Origin: Orobanche coerulescens
Lineage: Eukaryota; Streptophyta; Magnoliopsida; Lamiales; Orobanchaceae
DNA: 64,000 bases
NCBI GenBank assembly: GCA_033398695.1
Contig: CM065814.1
Location: 16,488,358-16,552,357, forward strand
Direction: 5' to 3'
The translations under genes were made by a program, and so were the position numbers. Position 1 is the stretch's first letter. Each line of letters starts with the position of its first letter. The notes beneath the pieces are model-generated. The model ran no database searches and was not told the origin of the DNA. It saw only the letters and a list, made by a program, of their open reading frames with translations. Below are positions 1 to 10,490 of the stretch, piece after piece.

Positions 1-514
1 TTTTGAAATGATTTGGTGCATTGTACTATGAAACATGTAAGCGAATGGTTTGCCTTGATTACTTGTACTATCGTAATTGCTAACCCCTTTGGGGACCCAT
101 TTTGGGGAAATTCTTGTTATGGATTTCAGGTTATGTTTTGCCGGACGAGCGGGCACTGGGACAGTACGAGGATGTTGGCCAGGGTCGTTGACATGTGCAT
201 TTGGGTCTTCTTATTTCTTTTGTCTACTTCGATTTGGTTGTTTCCCACATTTATAAACTTATAGATTGTACTCGCGAGTACTTAGGCTTTTTACTTCGAA
301 CTTCATTTTGTATTGACTTAAATTGCTATATTGTCGGTTGATGTTTAATATGCCGGTTGCTCCGGGCGTATCTTTATATGTTGTATTATTTAAATGTGTG
401 TCCTTGCTAACTGAGATGGTTAGTTGAGTGTTGTTTTTCTTGTTTTAGCCTGGTGGGTCCCATGTAGGGGTCCACGGCCCTGTAATATACTCCGAATATC
501 TCGGGGGTGTTACA
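1..514 (+). repeat. Gypsy-A 5' LTR, 3' portion
   Basis: Near-identical to the end of the LTR at 5423-8258, with scattered substitutions. It ends GGTGTTACA at 514 directly before the PBS. It retains the candidate leader-intron features: CTAACCCC around 80-86, a CCCC-TTT-GGGG hairpin and a TTCAG acceptor at 125-129. Confidence 0.93.
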
Positions 515-519
515 GAAAA

Positions 520-533
520 TGGTATCGGAGCAC
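520..533 (+). other. Primer binding site (initiator Met tRNA), Gypsy-A
   Basis: TGGTATCGGAGCAC lies five bases after the LTR end and matches the usual plant iMet PBS (TGGTATCAGAGC) with one change. It marks the LTR/internal boundary. Confidence 0.85.
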
Positions 534-753
534 TAGGTTTATGGATACCTAGGCTTGTCGGTTATTTGGGTCTAGTGGTGTATTGTTTTGCACATTGTCA
601 CACCGCTGCCGGCATCTCAGTACTTCCAGTGTTCGTAAGTTTTCCTTACTCGATTCTTTACTTTCTCGTACCGTATTTCCGTTTCTTGAACTGTGGTTAT
701 TCTCCCTCTTTTACTTATCATCGAGTTGCTTTTTGCCACCTCTTAACACCAGC

Positions 754-1851
754 ATGGATGCTGGAAGGGGCCGTGGTCGTGGTCGTGGACGCGTCCGGGG
801 ACGTGGGGTAGCCGGTGGGGCGGCCACGTCTCATTCTTCGGGGGCCGGCAGTACCGGTGACTGTCCCAGTCATGCTTCTTCTCAGGAGTGCGCCGACCTT
901 GGTATTGCAGCCGTTATGCAGCAAATGGTAAACCAAATGGCGGCGATAGCTCAGGTGGTTCAGAACCCGGATCCGGCCCATGCTAATCGGGGCGGAGCAG
1001 ACCGTTGGCTCCAAGATGTCATCAAGATGCATCCCCCTCAGTTTTCGGGAGCATCAGACCCGATCAGCTGGGAAGGGTGGATCAAGGAGATATCTAAAGT
1101 CTTCGTTGCCACCAACTGTCCCGAGGACCGTAAGGTCCCTATTGCCCAGTACTTTCTCACTGGGGACGCTACAGATTGGTGGGAGGCCGTTGGGCCCAAA
1201 GATCATGTTGCTTCATGGGCCGAATTTTAGGAATTGATGGAGACTGAATATTGCCCGTGGCCGGTTAGACAGGCTCGAGTCCATGCTTTCTATGATGCTC
1301 AACCACGGGATATTCCTGTATCCCAAGATGTTGCCGATTTTAACAAGGAGTTGGGCTATATGAAGACCCAAGTTGTCGAGGAGAGCGACAAAATTTTCCA
1401 TTTTTCCAAGTGGATGAAGCTGTCAATTCGGGACTATATGTCTGGGCTCGTCTGCACTATATTGAAGGATTATCAGAGTAGGGCTTTTGCTTACGATATG
1501 TCGGTGACGGATAGTAATGTGGCTCGTGAGAGCAAGAAGCAGAAGTCAGTCGGAAATTTTTCTGGTCCCAAGGGTGGAGGCCAGCAGAAATCCCAGGCTG
1601 CGAATATTTCGACGGACGGTTCGGCTCGTTTCTCTGGGAGTTTTCGAGGTGTCGCCGAAACCTCTGTTCGTGAACCCACATGCTTTAACTGTGGCCAGCC
1701 GGGCCATAGGAACCGGCAGTGTCCTCGTCCGAAGTTGACTTGTCATACTTGTGGTCAGTCGGGCCACAAGGCCCTCTTCTGTGATCAGGTCAGACAGTTT
1801 CGCGAGTCCCGTGATTCTTTTCCAGCACTTAGAGAGCCGAGTGTGAACTAG
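754..1851 (+). pseudogene. Gypsy-A gag (broken)
   Basis: Capsid/nucleocapsid precursor that packages element RNA. The start chosen is the ATG at 754, which opens an Arg/Gly-rich stretch (MDAGRGRGRG) conserved at the same place in Gypsy-B (18895). The central gag domain includes TDWWEAVGPKDH. Two CX2CX4HX4C zinc knuckles lie at about 1681-1782 (CFNCGQPGH and CHTCGQSGH). The frame has two nonsense changes: TAG at 1228 where Gypsy-B has CAG, and TAG at 1849 where Gypsy-B has CAG. Both are C-to-T in a CHG context, as expected from deamination of methylated cytosine. The frame runs on into protease without a shift, so gag-pol was a single ORF. Confidence 0.9.
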
Positions 1852-2628
1852 GGCTCGTTTGCTCCGCAGCCTCCGCCGAGTGCCGGTCGAGGTAGAGGTC
1901 GGGGGCAGCCCGCTAGAGGAGGAGCTTCCAGTGTCGACTCTGCCCAGTCGCGTATCTATGAGATGAGGAGGGCCGATGATCCAGCAGCCATTGTGGCGAC
2001 AGGTACCGTTCATATCCGTTCTCATCCTGTCAGTGTGCTTTTCGATTTTGGTGCTACACATTCGTTCATATCGCTGGGGTGTGTGCGCCGTTTGAGTCTC
2101 GACTGTTTGTTGCCTTGCGAGTCTTTCATCGTTAAACTTCCTAGCGGTGATAGGATCGTTGGCGATCGAGAGGTCCGAGACTGCTCCGTGTTTATTTGTG
2201 AGAGAGCTTGGCTCTCTAATCTTATCATTGTTAATATTGAGGGTGAGGATTTGAATCTCGGGGATGATTGGCTAGAGCGGCATGGCGCAATCACGAACTA
2301 CCGCACGAGAATCATCACTATGTTAGCCGAGAACGGCACCGAGCACTCTTTCGCCGGGCAAAAGATGGGAAACCAAAAGTTCGTTATTAACGCCTTGAAG
2401 GCGATGAGGCTCCTGCGAAAGGGGTGTACTGGTTATTGGTGCTATGCCTTGAAGGCAGAGGAGGGTGGATTCGAGTTTTTGTCGATTCCAGTCGTTAGTG
2501 AGTTTCCTGATGTATTTCCCGATGAGTTACCGGGTTTGCCACCGGATCGTGAGGTCGAGTTTGCTATAGAGTTAGAGCCGGGCGCGGCTCCGATTTCGAA
2601 GGCGCCGTATCGCGTGGCACCTTCATAG
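1852..2628 (+). pseudogene. Gypsy-A aspartic protease (broken)
   Basis: Retropepsin-like region in the same frame as gag. The active-site loop reads LFDFGATHSF at about 2038-2070, where the related copies have D-[ST]-G (DSG in B, DTG in C and D), so the catalytic triad is altered (Ser/Thr to Phe). A Pro/Arg/Gly-rich linker precedes it. The conserved LGDDWLERHGA segment follows near 2260. The frame stops at TAG 2626 where Gypsy-B has GAG. Confidence 0.88.
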
Positions 2629-3840
2629 ATATCCGAGTTGAAGAAGCAGTTGAGTGAGCTTCTTGATTCGGGGTATTTTGACCGAGCGCCTCGCCTTGGG
2701 GCGCACCGGTCCTGTTTGTGCGGAAGAAGGATGGTTCACTGCGTTTGTGTATCGACTATCGCGATCTAAACAAGGTGACCATCAAGAACAAGTATCCTTT
2801 GCCGAGGATTGATGAGTTGTTCGATCAGTTACAGGGAGCTGCGGTGTTCTCGAAGATTGATTTGAAATCGGGGTACTATCAGCTCCGGGTGAGGTAGTCC
2901 GATGTGCCGAAAATAGCTTTTCGGATGAGATACGGACATTATGAGTTTGTAGTTATGCCTTTCGGGTTAATTAATGCGCCGGCGGTATTCATGCAGTTGA
3001 TGAACAAAGTCTTTATCGAGTATTTAGATAAGTGTGTCGTCGTCTTCATTGACGATATTCTTATTTATTCGAGGAACGAGGAAGAGCATGCCCATCATTT
3101 GCGGGTAGTGTTAGACATTTTGAGGACCGAGCAACTCTATGCGAAGTTCTCGAAATGTGAGTTCTGGCTGAAGGAAGTGATGTTTTTAGGTCACGTGATT
3201 TCAGTCGAGGGAGTTCGAGTGGATCCGCAGAAGATTGAGGCAGTGTTGGATTGGGAACCGCCCAAGAATGTGAAGGAGATGCGTAGTTTCTTGGGTCTGG
3301 CCGGCTACTACCGTAGGTTCATCGAGGGTTTCTCGAAACTGGCTCGGCCACTTACACAGTTTCTCCAGAAGTCCGAGAAGTTTGTAAGAAATGACGAGAG
3401 GCAGTCAAGTTTTGAGGAGCTGAAGAGGCGTTTGACTTCAGCCCCGATTTTAGCGTTGTCGTGTGGCAACGGGGGTTTTGCTGTTTATAGTGATGCTTCG
3501 GGTCAGGGTCTTGGGTGCGTATTGATGCAACACGGCAAGACCATCGCATATGCGTCGAGACAGTTGAGGTCGTATGAGCTTAACTACCCTACTCATGATT
3601 TGGAGTTAGCGGCAGTTGTTTTTGCGCTCAAGATTTGGCGTCACTATCTTTTCGGCTATGCATGTCAGATTTTTACCGATCATAAAAGTCTAAAATAAAT
3701 ATTTACTCAGCGGGAGTTGAATATGAGGCAGAGGAGGTGGTTAGAGCTGATTAAGGATTATGACCTCGAAATCCTTTATCATCCGGGCAAGGCGAACGTC
3801 ATGGCCGACGCCTTGAGTCGGAACCTGGTTGCGTTGCGAA
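2629..3840 (+). pseudogene. Gypsy-A reverse transcriptase and RNase H (broken)
   Basis: RT palm with FIDDILIYS (the Ty3 form of YxDD) at about 3045-3072, the [16 protein letters not shown] connection near 3295, then RNase H with the [11 protein letters not shown] start near 3484. A one-base deletion near 2680, compared with Gypsy-B, shifts the frame. TAG near 2896 (GAG in B) and TAA at 3696 (TAC in B) truncate it further. The same frame then continues into integrase. Confidence 0.92.
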
Positions 3841-5387
3841 CACTTGAGATCCTTACGTCTCAGTCTGAGCTTCGACGAGTTTTGACCGAGTTAGATGTTG
3901 AGGTTTTGTTGCCTGGAGCTGTCGGGCAACTTTGTGCTTTAGAGATTTCATCGTCTTTGATCGGCGAAATTAAGCTTAAGCAGTTGGAGGATCCGATGAT
4001 TACTCCAATCCGAGAGAATGTTCTTAAGGGAAAGTCTCCTGGGTTTGTGATTCACGAAGATGGTGTTTTGAGATTCCAGAGTCGGCTTTGTGTACCGAAC
4101 GACTCAGAGTTGAGACAGAGTATTTTGCGTGAGGCCCATGCTACACCTTACTCCGTTCATCCTAGTTCGAGTAAGATGTACAAGGACCTGAAAAGGAATT
4201 TCTGGTGGAATGATATGAAGGAGGAGGTCGCACAGTTTGTAGCGAGATGTTTGACTTGTCAGTAGGTCAAAATTGAGCATCAGCGAGCGGCCGGGTTATT
4301 ACAGTCACTTCCTGTTCCGGAATGGAATTGGGAAGACATATCGATGGATTTCATTACGAGTTTACCGAGATCGAGGTCGGGCATGAATATGGTATGGGTG
4401 ATTGTTGATCGTTTGACCAAGTCGGCACATTTTCTGAGCATCAAGGACACTTGGGGCCCGGAGAAGTTGGCTCGTGTGTTTATCGCGCAAATTATGAGGC
4501 TTCACGGTACTCCGAAGTCGATTGTTTCGTATCGTGATGGCCGTTTTGTATCGCACTTTTGGCAGGCAGCGCATAAGGCGTTGGGTACTCGTTTGCGTTT
4601 GAGTACCTCTTTTTATCCTCAGTCAGATGGACAATCGGAACGCACTATCCAGACGTTCAAGGATATGTTGCGTGCGTGTGCTCTCGATTGGAGCAGTGAC
4701 TGGGAGGAGCATTTGCCATTGATCGAATTCACGTACAACAATAGTTGGCACACATCGATTCGGATGGCACCGTATGAGGCACTTTATGGGCGGCTTTGTC
4801 GATCGCCGGTTTGTTGGAATGAGGCGTCCGATTTGGTCGGGACCGAGCCGGATATCGTTCTAGAGACGAGGCGGAAGATAGAATTAATTCGGGAACGGAT
4901 GTTGACTGCCCAGAGTCGACAGAAGTCATATGCCGATGTCCGTCGTCGACCCTTGGAATTCGAGGTGGAAGACCACGTTTTGCTAAAGGTGTCGCCGACG
5001 AGAGGAGTTTTCCGTTTTGGGAAAAAGGGGAAGTTGAGTCCGAGATTTATTGGACCCTTCGAGATTCTCGAGCGAGTCGGTGGGTTGGCATACCGTTTGG
5101 CGTTACCCCCGGTTTTGAGTCATGTTCATAGTGTTTTTCATGTTTCCCAGCTGAGGAAATATGTCCCGAATCCTAGTCACGTCATCGATTATGGTGAGAT
5201 TAATGTCGCCGAGGATATTACTTTTGAGGAGCGTCCCTTGAAGATTTTGGAGCATCGTGAGAAGCGACTGAGGCATAAGACCATCCCCTTGGTCAAGGTG
5301 CAGTGGTCGAGATATGGTGTCGAGGAGGCAATTTGGGAAACCGAGGATAGCATGCGTGCTAGGTACCCTGAGTTGTTTGTTTCTTAA
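3841..5387 (+). pseudogene. Gypsy-A integrase with chromodomain-like tail (broken)
   Basis: Zinc-binding HHCC region at about 4130-4262 (HATPYSVH ... CLTCQ), interrupted by TAG at 4263 where B has CAG. The DDE core starts near 4344: the first Asp is in VDRLTKSAHF and the Glu in [11 protein letters not shown]. The second catalytic Asp, normally in SDRDGRF, is Tyr here (SYRDGRF, about 4525), so the core would be inactive even without the stops. The C-terminal tail KVQWSRYGVEEAIWE resembles a degenerate chromodomain. The ORF ends with its own TAA at 5385, 35 bp before the LTR. Confidence 0.92.
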
Positions 5388-5410
5388 GTTTCGGGGCGAA
5401 ACTTATTTTT

Positions 5411-5422
5411 AGAGGGGTAGAA
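5411..5422 (+). other. Polypurine tract, Gypsy-A
   Basis: AGAGGGGTAGAA directly abuts the TGTAATATCC start of the 3' LTR. The same tract occurs in Gypsy-B at 23563-23574. Confidence 0.85.
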
Positions 5423-5642
5423 TGTAATATCCGCATTTTTCTTTTCCCGGTATTTTCATTTTCGGTGTATTTCTCGCTTTTAGCGACCCTCGTGTATTTT
5501 TCAGTGTATTTCTTCCGTTATCTAGTGATCTGATTCTCGTAATTGTTGTGCGGAACCGCCGTTTTGGAGTTGCCATGGATCCATTCTATGTTACTATGTG
5601 TTTTGATTTGTTCCGTTTGATGTTTCGTTCATATTCCGTGCC

Positions 5643-6838
5643 TAGCGCGCGCTAATTTTCTGCATAGCGCACGCTAGAGATCCCTTAGTAGCGCACGCTA
5701 CGTCTGCTTCGTAGCGCGCGCTAGCGAGCTGAGCCCTGGGAGTAGGGGTGGACTCGGTTCCATTCGGTTCGGTTTTTGACCGAAACCAATAACCGAACCA
5801 AATATTCGGTTTCGGTTTGGTTCGGTTCTTTTTGAAGTTCGGTTCGGTTAAATTCGGTTTTATAAATATTCGGTTCGGTTTTGGTTTGGTTTGATGTTTT
5901 TTCGGTTCTTCACAATATAAATTCAAATATTATATTCAATAGAATAAGTTATATATAACAACAAGCCAACAAAAGTTATATATATATATATATATATGCT
6001 CAAGATAAGAGGTAGGCTTGCACAACAATTTACAAATATCTCAAAAGATATAACAATCACAAATCACAATAGATCATTCTCTAAACCTAAATTAGTTGAA
6101 TCACGAATTACACAAGTATATTATCGGTCCTCCTTGGATCCATGAGGGTCTTAAAAAAGAAAAACAAATTACATTAAAATCTCAAACACATAAAACTCAC
6201 AAAAAGATGTCATTTTAGTATGTGACTTTGACTTCGGTCCATTTCGGTTCGGTTCGGCTCTGTCCGGCCCCGAACCGAGAACCGAACCAAACCAATTCGG
6301 TTCGGTTCTGTTTTTCTATTTTTCGTTCGGTCTTATTTGGTTTCGGTTCTTCGGTTCTTTTTTCGGATTTTTTCGGTTTGGTTTTGAATTTTCGGTTCCG
6401 AAATGCAACCCCTACCTGGGAGTGGCAGTTCTGTTTCCAGCCCTCTGGACTAGTGGATTAGCGTACGCTATGTTGTCTAGCACACGCTAATGACGGGGGA
6501 CTAGCGCACGCTGAGATGTCCGGTGGCGTGCGCTAGCGTGATTGTCCAGCTACTGGACTCGGTGAGGTGCCCAGGTAGCGCACGCTACGTTTGGCCGATA
6601 GTGCGCGCTAACGGGGTCAGGTGAGTTCTGGGCAGTTCACCTCTGGACTCGGCTGATGTTCAGGTAGCGCACGCTATGGCCGATAGCGCGTGCTACCGAG
6701 AGGCTATTAGCGCACGCTACGTTTCGGGTAGCGCACGCTAACGGTCCAGAAATCTAGTTACTGGACTGGGACATTAATTTCTGGACTGGGGTTTTGTCCA
6801 GTTAGCGCACGCTAACTTCTGAGTGTTAGCGCGCGCTA
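5643..6838 (+). promoter_or_regulatory. Palindrome array upstream of Gypsy-A promoter
   Basis: Sixteen copies of TAGCG-YR-CGCTA or close variants start at 5643, 5665, 5689, 5712, 6459, 6478, 6502, 6524, 6576, 6599, 6665, 6684, 6708, 6729, 6803 and 6827. Within clusters the starts are 19-24 bp apart. Perfect TAGCGCGCGCTA palindromes occur at 5643, 5712 and 6827. The array ends 13 bp before the TATA box. A role as protein-binding promoter sites is inference. Confidence 0.85.
5743..6414. mobile_element. Non-autonomous hAT-like element, copy 1
   Basis: 672 bp starting TAGGGGTG and ending CAACCCCTA, flanked by a perfect 8-bp target duplication CCTGGGAG (5735-5742 and 6415-6422). An 8-bp TSD and TAGGGGTG-type ends are typical of hAT transposons. 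Subterminal regions are packed with CGGTTCGGTT repeats in opposite orientations, so the two ends could pair. There is no transposase. A related copy lies at 8694-9357. It interrupts the LTR palindrome array. Confidence 0.93.
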
Positions 6839-6850
6839 ACACTCCCTGGC

Positions 6851-6858
6851 TATATAAA
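6851..6858 (+). promoter_or_regulatory. TATA box, Gypsy-A 3' LTR
   Basis: TATATAAA follows the palindrome array. It would place the transcription start around 6880-6890 and marks the U3/R boundary. Confidence 0.7.
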
Positions 6859-7825
6859 CCAGGGAGTTGACCCGGATATACGTATTATTCTCATTTCTTC
6901 TCCCTCTCCGCGGCCTAGGCGATTTTGGGCGATTTTCTTGGCGATTTCTTCCTCCAATCATCCCAACCATCATCTTCCTTGAGTTCTTGGTGTATAATAA
7001 CAACATCAATGCGAATCTTTCATCCTAATCCAAGGTAAATCTCTTAGAACCCTACTTTTAGATAATTTGGGGGTTTTGGGATTTTCGTCCGATTCGTCCC
7101 GTTTTGTTGGTTAATCCATGATGAATATGATTAATCTTGTTGATATCATTAGTTTTCCTACGGATTCATGGTATATTTTCATGGTTTTGCGAAATCGAGA
7201 GGGATTGGTTGTGGTCCGCCCTCGTTATTTTTATACGAATATACATGAATCGTAGGCGGGTTTTCGGGTGTATTCCATTTCCGTATTCGTCTAGAGTTGG
7301 TTGTGATTATGTTCTTCTAATCGTTAGGTTCGGTTCCATTGGTTCCTAGTGTTCGTTGGTGATTTTCCTGTCCGTTCGTTGCGTCATCAATTATTCAAGA
7401 CAAGTATTTTTGGAAACCTTTATGCTTAACGTGAAATGGTAATGTATATTGTGTGTGATTGCTCACCTCGGGAGGGTCCGACGGGATCACGGAGGGAGTC
7501 CAAAGGGTTGAGTCCTGGATTCATGAGTTTGTTTAGCTAGCCAGCTAGGGAGGGTCCTTAGAGTCCTCGAGTGGGATTTGTGGCTTCGTCCCGGTCCTAG
7601 GCGATGCATGTGCGTGATTTGTTTTGTGATATGGCCAGCTCGGGAGGGTCCTTAGAGGCCTCGAGTGGGATTTGTGGCTTCGTCCTAGTCCTAGGCAAAT
7701 GTGATTGACTGTTTGTTTCCGGAAAAGACATGTCTGGTTTTGGTTTTGAAATGATTTGGTGCATTGTACTATGAAACGTGTAAGCGAATGATTTGCCTTG
7801 ATTACTTGTACTAGCGTAATTGCTA

Positions 7826-7872
7826 ACCCCTTTGGGGACCCGTTTTGGGGAAATTCTTGTTATGGATTTCAG
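7826..7872 (+). other. Candidate leader-intron branch site, hairpin and acceptor, Gypsy-A
   Basis: TGCTAAC (branch-point-like) runs into CCCC-TTT-GGGG, followed about 35 bp later by TTCAG (AG at 7871-7872). The matching upstream donor is degraded here (CAAGACAAGT near 7396, where Gypsy-B has AAGGCAAGT). Confidence 0.5.
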
Positions 7873-8258
7873 GTTATGTTTTGCTTGGACGAGCTGCTAC
7901 TGGGACAAGACGAGGATGTTGGTCAGGGTCGTTGACATGTGCATTTGGGTCTTCTTATTTCTTTTGTCTACTTCGATTTGGTTGTTTCCCACATTTATAA
8001 ACTTATAGATTGTACTCGCGAGTACTTAGGCTTTTCACTTCGAACTTCGTTTTGTATTGACTCAAATTGCTATATTGTCGGTTGATGTTTAATACGCCGG
8101 TTGCTCCGGGCGTATCTTTATATGTTGTATTATTTAAATGTGTGTCCTTGCTAACTGAGATGGTTAGGTGAGTGGTGTTTTTCTTGTTTTAGCCTGGTGG
8201 GTCCCATGTAGGGGTCCACGGCGCTGTAATATACTCAGAATATCTCGGGGGTGTTACA

Positions 8259-8693
8259 ACAATACTACTGGAACCACCATGATCTGTAAAGTTAATTTGA
8301 GATAGTTATTAAAATACAACTTTACCAACATGAAGATACTCGACATAACGTAATCATACAGAGTAATGGGGTAACCAATACATCTTTTTTTAGTTCATAT
8401 ACTATTTTACTTTTTGAGTATCCTGATTTAAATATATAGTTTATTTTTTTACATTTATATTTATAAATAAGAATAAAACAGTCTAAACAGTCCTCTATAC
8501 CGATATCGAGTCATACTGAATATGGTAACAAAATTATCTCTTAAAAATTGTATAGTTACCCATTGAAATGTATGAACCTGCTGTATTGGTTTATGTTATT
8601 GCACATTCATTTTGATTTTCAACATAATTATTCAGAAATAACATATCCAATTACATACAATATGGTAGCAAAACAAAGGTAAATGGTAACCAT
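8259..8693. other. Intergenic AT-rich sequence
   Basis: No ORF, gene remnant or repeat is recognised between the Gypsy-A LTR and the second hAT copy. Confidence 0.6.
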
Positions 8694-9357
8694 TAGGGGT
8701 GGACTCGGCTCCATTCGATTCGGTTTTTGACCGAAACCGAGAGTCGAACCAAATATTCGGTTTCGGTTTGGTTCGGTTCTTTTTGAAGTTCGGTTCGGTT
8801 AAGTTCGGTTTTATAAATATTCGGTTCGGTTTCGATTTGGTTTGATGTTTTTTCGGTTCTTCACAATATAAATTCAAATATTATATGCAATAAAATAAAT
8901 TATATATAACAACAAGCCAACAAGAGTTATATATATATGTTCAAGATAAAAGCTAGAGTTGCATAGCAATTTTCAAATATCTCAAAATATATAACAATCG
9001 TAAATCACAGTAGCTCATTCTCTCAACCTAAATTAATTGAATCACAAATTCATGAGCATATTATCGTCCTTCTTGGACCCATGAGGGTCTTATAAAAGGA
9101 AAACGAATTATACTAAAATTCGAAACACACCAAAATCACAAAAACAAGGTCATTTTAGTATGTTGAAATTTGACTTCGGTCCATTTCGGTCCGGTTCGGT
9201 TCCGCTCTACCCCGAACCGAGAACCGAATCAAATTAGTTCGGTTCGGTTCTATTTTTTTGTTTTTCGGTTCTGTCTTCTTCGGTTTCGGTTTTTCGGTTA
9301 TTTTTTCGGGTTTTTTCGGTTCGGTTTTGGATTTTCGGTTCCGAAATGCCACCCCTA
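8694..9357. mobile_element. Non-autonomous hAT-like element, copy 2
   Basis: 664 bp, TAGGGGTGG ... CACCCCTA, with a perfect 8-bp TSD GTAACCAT (8686-8693 and 9358-9365). It is clearly the same family as 5743-6414 over its whole length, including the CGGTTCGG-rich ends and the AT-rich middle, with many point differences. There is no transposase, so it would have depended on an autonomous hAT elsewhere. Confidence 0.93.
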
Positions 9358-9365
9358 GTAACCAT

Positions 9366-9975
9366 GTATGAACTTTTACATTCCTATCCACGAACAAACA
9401 GTTCTGCCGTCGTCCGTTTAATATGGAATCAGGTCCATCCAAAAAAAAATTCAAATAATATAGGATGAACAATTATTAGGGCGCAAAGATTTTTTTGTGA
9501 TTCAGGATTTGGTAGGTTCAAAGAATATAAAAACCCAAATTGAAATTTACCAGTCGGAAAATAATAATACCTTCTCTTAGATGTTGCAGTCGTTTGCTTT
9601 GATCGCTTGCTGGGTACCAACCGTGGATGAAATTTCTTGGATTTGGCTTGACATTATCTGAATCTTTTTCTGCACTTTTCTATTTTAGAAAAGCCGCATA
9701 TACTTGATGGAGATTCATATTTTGGTAACCGAATATAGAGAATCATGGGTGGTTGTTTTTTCTCCTACAAAACCGGCGCATACAATCAGTAATTAATTTG
9801 TTTCATTTTTTATAGCCTCACACGTTTTTGTTAGATGTAACATATTTGTAATTATTTTGCCTCTGTTTGATTTGTGTAAATTAAACTTAATTGTTGTATA
9901 CTTATGTAAACTTTCCTTTTTTTTCGAAAGCTCAAATTTCTCCGATTATTGTCCTCGCAATTGAAGGAGAGAGAG
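9366..9975. other. Non-genic stretch downstream of the SMC3 fragment
   Basis: Mostly AT-rich with nothing recognised. A short minus-strand stretch (about 9580-9660) encodes a Lys/Ser/Thr-rich segment (KRSKQTTATSKRR) followed by a GTATTA donor-like sequence. It could be a stray exon but has no identifiable family. Confidence 0.4.
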
Positions 9976-9978
9976 AAT

Positions 9979-10407
9979 TTAGGCCCTTTTCTTTTGGACT
10001 TATTTTTCAGTTCAGTTCAGTTCAAGTCCATTCAGTTCAGTTCTTATTCTTCTTCTTATTATTATTAATCTTAATTATTATTGTTATTATTACTAATAAC
10101 ATTTACTATTATCGTTGTTGTTGTTGATTACTATTATTATTATTTACCATTATTATCAGTGTTATTATTATTATTATAGGTATTATCGTTATTGTTATTA
10201 ATATCATTAATACTATTATAATTTACCCTTATCAAATAGATCCCAACTTATCATTTATATTTTATTACTATATTATTATTTTTAATATTATTTCCTTATA
10301 TTTATTATTTCTATTATTATTATTATTATTTAATATATATTTCAGTTCAGTTCAGTTCAGGTCCATTCAGTTCAATTCGGTCCAAAAGTACATACCCTTG
10401 GAAACTC
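9979..10407. mobile_element. Candidate MITE with ATT-rich core
   Basis: The ends carry inverted CTTTTGGAC (near 9989) and GTCCAAAAG (near 10380). Next to each is a tract of repeated TTCAG units (about 10008-10047 and 10340-10375). The centre is (ATT)n-rich. No convincing target duplication was found, so the borders are approximate. It lies just past the last recognisable SMC3 exon. Confidence 0.45.
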
Positions 10408-10490
10408 AAAATGGATTTGGAGGGGTTGTTACTGCATATGACTTGACAAATCATATCATCACCAGTTCTACAAAAAACCACAAATCAAAA

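Larger units (their letters stand above)
1..8258 (+). mobile_element. Gypsy-A, Ty3/gypsy chromovirus-like LTR retrotransposon (5' end outside window)
   Basis: A Ty3/gypsy element in the order LTR, initiator-Met PBS, gag, protease, reverse transcriptase/RNase H, integrase with a chromodomain-like tail, polypurine tract, LTR. Only the last 514 bp of the 5' LTR are in view; they match the end of the 3' LTR (about 7744-8258). The 3' LTR runs from TGTAATATCC to GGTGTTACA. The coding region is broken by in-frame stops near 1228, 1849, 2626, 2896, 3696 and 4263 and by a one-base deletion near 2680, so the element cannot encode its own proteins. No TSD can be tested because the left flank is missing. 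Clade assignment (Tekay/Del-like) is inferred from the iMet PBS, long LTR and C-terminal tail. Confidence 0.95.
5423..8258 (+). repeat. Gypsy-A 3' LTR
   Basis: 2836 bp, TG...CA. It holds 16 copies of a 12-bp palindrome upstream of a TATA box, a nested hAT-like element (5743-6414), a transcribed leader with candidate splice signals, and imperfect repeats of a CTCGGGAGGGTCC block (7468-7690). Without the hAT insertion it would be about 2156 bp, close to the Gypsy-B LTR. Sequence outside the palindrome array is homologous to the Gypsy-B LTR. Confidence 0.95.

Noticed and set aside
13..264. Similar 77-83 codon open frames in the A and B LTRs (13-264, 18174-18407, 25107-25340) as a conserved small protein
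   Set aside because: The frame is shared because the LTRs are copies of one another. It spans the branch/hairpin/acceptor region and has no recognisable domain; the equivalent frame in the Gypsy-A 3' LTR (about 7775-8008) carries only the last part.
5643..6838. CRISPR-like array of short repeats with regular spacing
   Set aside because: The repeats are 12-bp palindromes with variable sequence in a plant LTR promoter. Spacers are about 10 bp, and there are no cas genes and no leader.
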